NCBI RefSeq assembly: GCF_900113925.1
Contig: NZ_FORD01000002.1
Location: forward strand, 141,371-205,370
Source of the DNA: Nitrosomonas sp. Nm34
GTDB lineage: Bacteria > Pseudomonadota > Gammaproteobacteria > Burkholderiales > Nitrosomonadaceae
Length of the DNA: 64,000 nt
Direction of reading: 5' to 3'
The first letter of the stretch is position 1. Every line of letters begins with the position of its first letter. The notes below the pieces were generated by a model. It was not told the origin of the DNA. It saw only the letters and a program-made list of their open reading frames with translations, and did not search any database. Shown here one piece after another: positions 63,218 to 64,000 of this stretch. The position numbers and the translations under genes are program-made.

Positions 63218-63402
63218 AATGTCTCTCCTTTGTTAATAAAGTTAGGATTGATTCTTAGACTTCACGATCACTTCATTACAATTAATAACACAACAGCTCC
63301 TGCTATGCCTGTCAATACTAGTCCGATGAAGTAGCATTAAGCCAAGCAAAAGGCTGCTAGTAATGGCGCTAATAATTTCAAAAATGAGGTTACTCAACAG
63401 GG

Positions 63403-63470
63403 CTAGTTAAACTTGTCTTTCACTCGAGCAGCCCTTTTTAATATATTCCAAACACTTTCTGCCCTGTGTT
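63403..63470 (-). pseudogene. Tail fragment of a coiled-coil stress protein paralogue
   Basis: The minus-strand frame RAESVWNILKRAARVKDKFN then stop parallels the end of the neighbouring protein (GIENAWDSLRNAV ... AAKVKEKFKD). No upstream coding part remains. Confidence 0.45.
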
Positions 63471-63859
63471 TAAGGTTCCTCAAGCAAGCATACTCATTAG
63501 CGATACCCTCGAACGTACATTTAATATTTCAATTTTGGTGACAAAGCTAAAAGCTGTCTGTGCGGTGCCGCACATAATGGAAAATACACTCTGCTTTCAA
63601 TATTTCAAAGAGAGAGCCTGCTTAGCAGTTTGTGTAGGGCGTAATAGCGAAGCGTATTCCGCTGAATTTGAAACTTTGTCATGGCGGGGCACGATACGAC
63701 TTCCCCTATTGCGCTATACTATAACTAAGGGCAGATCGGGGAAAAACTCGGATTGTAGTATACTACTGTCAGTTGAGCTGTTAAAAAACTATACTTCTCG
63801 TGAATCAAAAATTGGTTTAAGTTAATGCGGCATAGTTGTGAATATATTAGAATTTTAAT
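63471..63859. other. Stretch with no supported gene
   Basis: A plus-strand frame of 119 codons (63466-63825) has no ribosome site and no recognisable motif. The region borders the incoming IS630-type element, whose left end should lie near 63835-63855. Confidence 0.4.
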
Positions 63860-64000
63860 ATGTCATCACATTACCCGCTCACTGCACAAGAAATTGCCAA
63901 TTTAAAGGTGGCGCACCGTCAAACCAGAGACAAGCGTTATGCTGACCGGCTAAAAACGGTCTACCTGTTAGGTAAAGGCTGGTCGGTTACTCAAGTGGCT
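63860..64000 (+). CDS. IS630-type transposase, N-terminus, cut by window end
   Basis: 47 residues are visible: MSSHYPLTAQEIANLKVAHR, then DKRYADRLKTVYLLGKGWSV and TQVA. This resembles the N-terminal helix-turn-helix start of IS630-family transposases (pattern of R-x-x-x-R-L-K-x-V-x-L-L-x-x-G-x-S). The catalytic domain is outside the window. Confidence 0.6.
   Translation, partial: MSSHYPLTAQEIANLKVAHRQTRDKRYADRLKTVYLLGKGWSVTQVA

Noticed and set aside
63466..63825. 119-codon plus-strand frame
   Set aside because: Overlaps the tail fragment of the coiled-coil paralogue and lacks start signals.
1..64000. CRISPR arrays, tRNA or rRNA genes
   Set aside because: No short regularly spaced repeats and no cloverleaf or rRNA-like segments were found by eye; the repeats present are MITE-like, TIR-bounded or coding.

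Overview
The window looks like a chromosomal segment of a betaproteobacterium, most likely an ammonia oxidiser of the Nitrosomonas type. The reasons are the gene families (sigma factor + DUF3619 + DUF3106, paired cyanophycin synthetases with their ABC transporter and DUF1854 partner, PpsA/PpsR), the moderate GC content and the many small repeat elements between genes. The genus is an inference; no rRNA or tRNA gene was seen.

Layout. 0-5 kb (minus): a multi-HAMP histidine kinase cut by the window edge and a REC-GGDEF-EAL protein. 5.3-6.0 kb: a dead IS1380-type transposase. 6.4-10.6 kb (minus): a membrane-lipid operon, OlsB-type N-acyltransferase, PlcP-type phosphoesterase and Agt-type glycosyltransferase, preceded by a diacylglycerol-kinase-like gene; PHO-box-like sites lie in front of both. 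11.2-16.8 kb: small heat-shock protein, a GroEL paralogue without GroES and with Ser at the catalytic Asp52 position, a patatin, an M14-type peptidase and an alpha/beta hydrolase. 16.8-26.8 kb: an interval of about 10 kb bounded by two diverged inverted copies (about 1.85 kb each) of a repeat module that carries a ribbon-helix-helix-like gene. Inside are several small genes, an OlsF-type ornithine-lipid synthase with a PHO-box-like site, and PhoH. 26.8-35.4 kb: a PhoX-type phosphatase, a second Hsp20, and pstS-pstC-pstA-pstB-phoU with a PHO-box-like site.

35.6-43.9 kb: EcsC protein, a Ca2+-type P-ATPase with an N-terminal HMA2-like domain whose stop codon overlaps the start of a MetK-like gene that has lost both family signatures, then three small opposite-strand genes (HMA2-like, DUF5132, HMA2-like) and a Na+/Ca2+-exchanger-like gene. 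This is the best candidate here for an undescribed system. 44-45.6 kb is a graveyard (MgtE tail, frameshifted IS3 transposase, truncated acyltransferase). 45.9-47.2 kb: sigma factor operon. 47.4-55.8 kb: cyanophycin cluster. 56-60.5 kb: an unknown exported protein, PEP synthase and its regulatory kinase/phosphorylase. 60.5-64 kb: a gene-poor stretch, a Crp/Fnr regulator with a decayed tandem duplication of its 3' end, a coiled-coil stress protein and the start of an IS630-type transposase.

Taken together, 6-35 kb reads as a phosphate-starvation region. Pst imports phosphate, PhoX releases it from esters, PlcP removes phosphate head groups from phospholipids, Agt and OlsB/OlsF replace them with phosphorus-free glycolipids and ornithine lipids, and the DAG-kinase-like enzyme could recycle diacylglycerol. 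The cyanophycin cluster (nitrogen storage) and PEP synthase complete a nutrient-storage theme.
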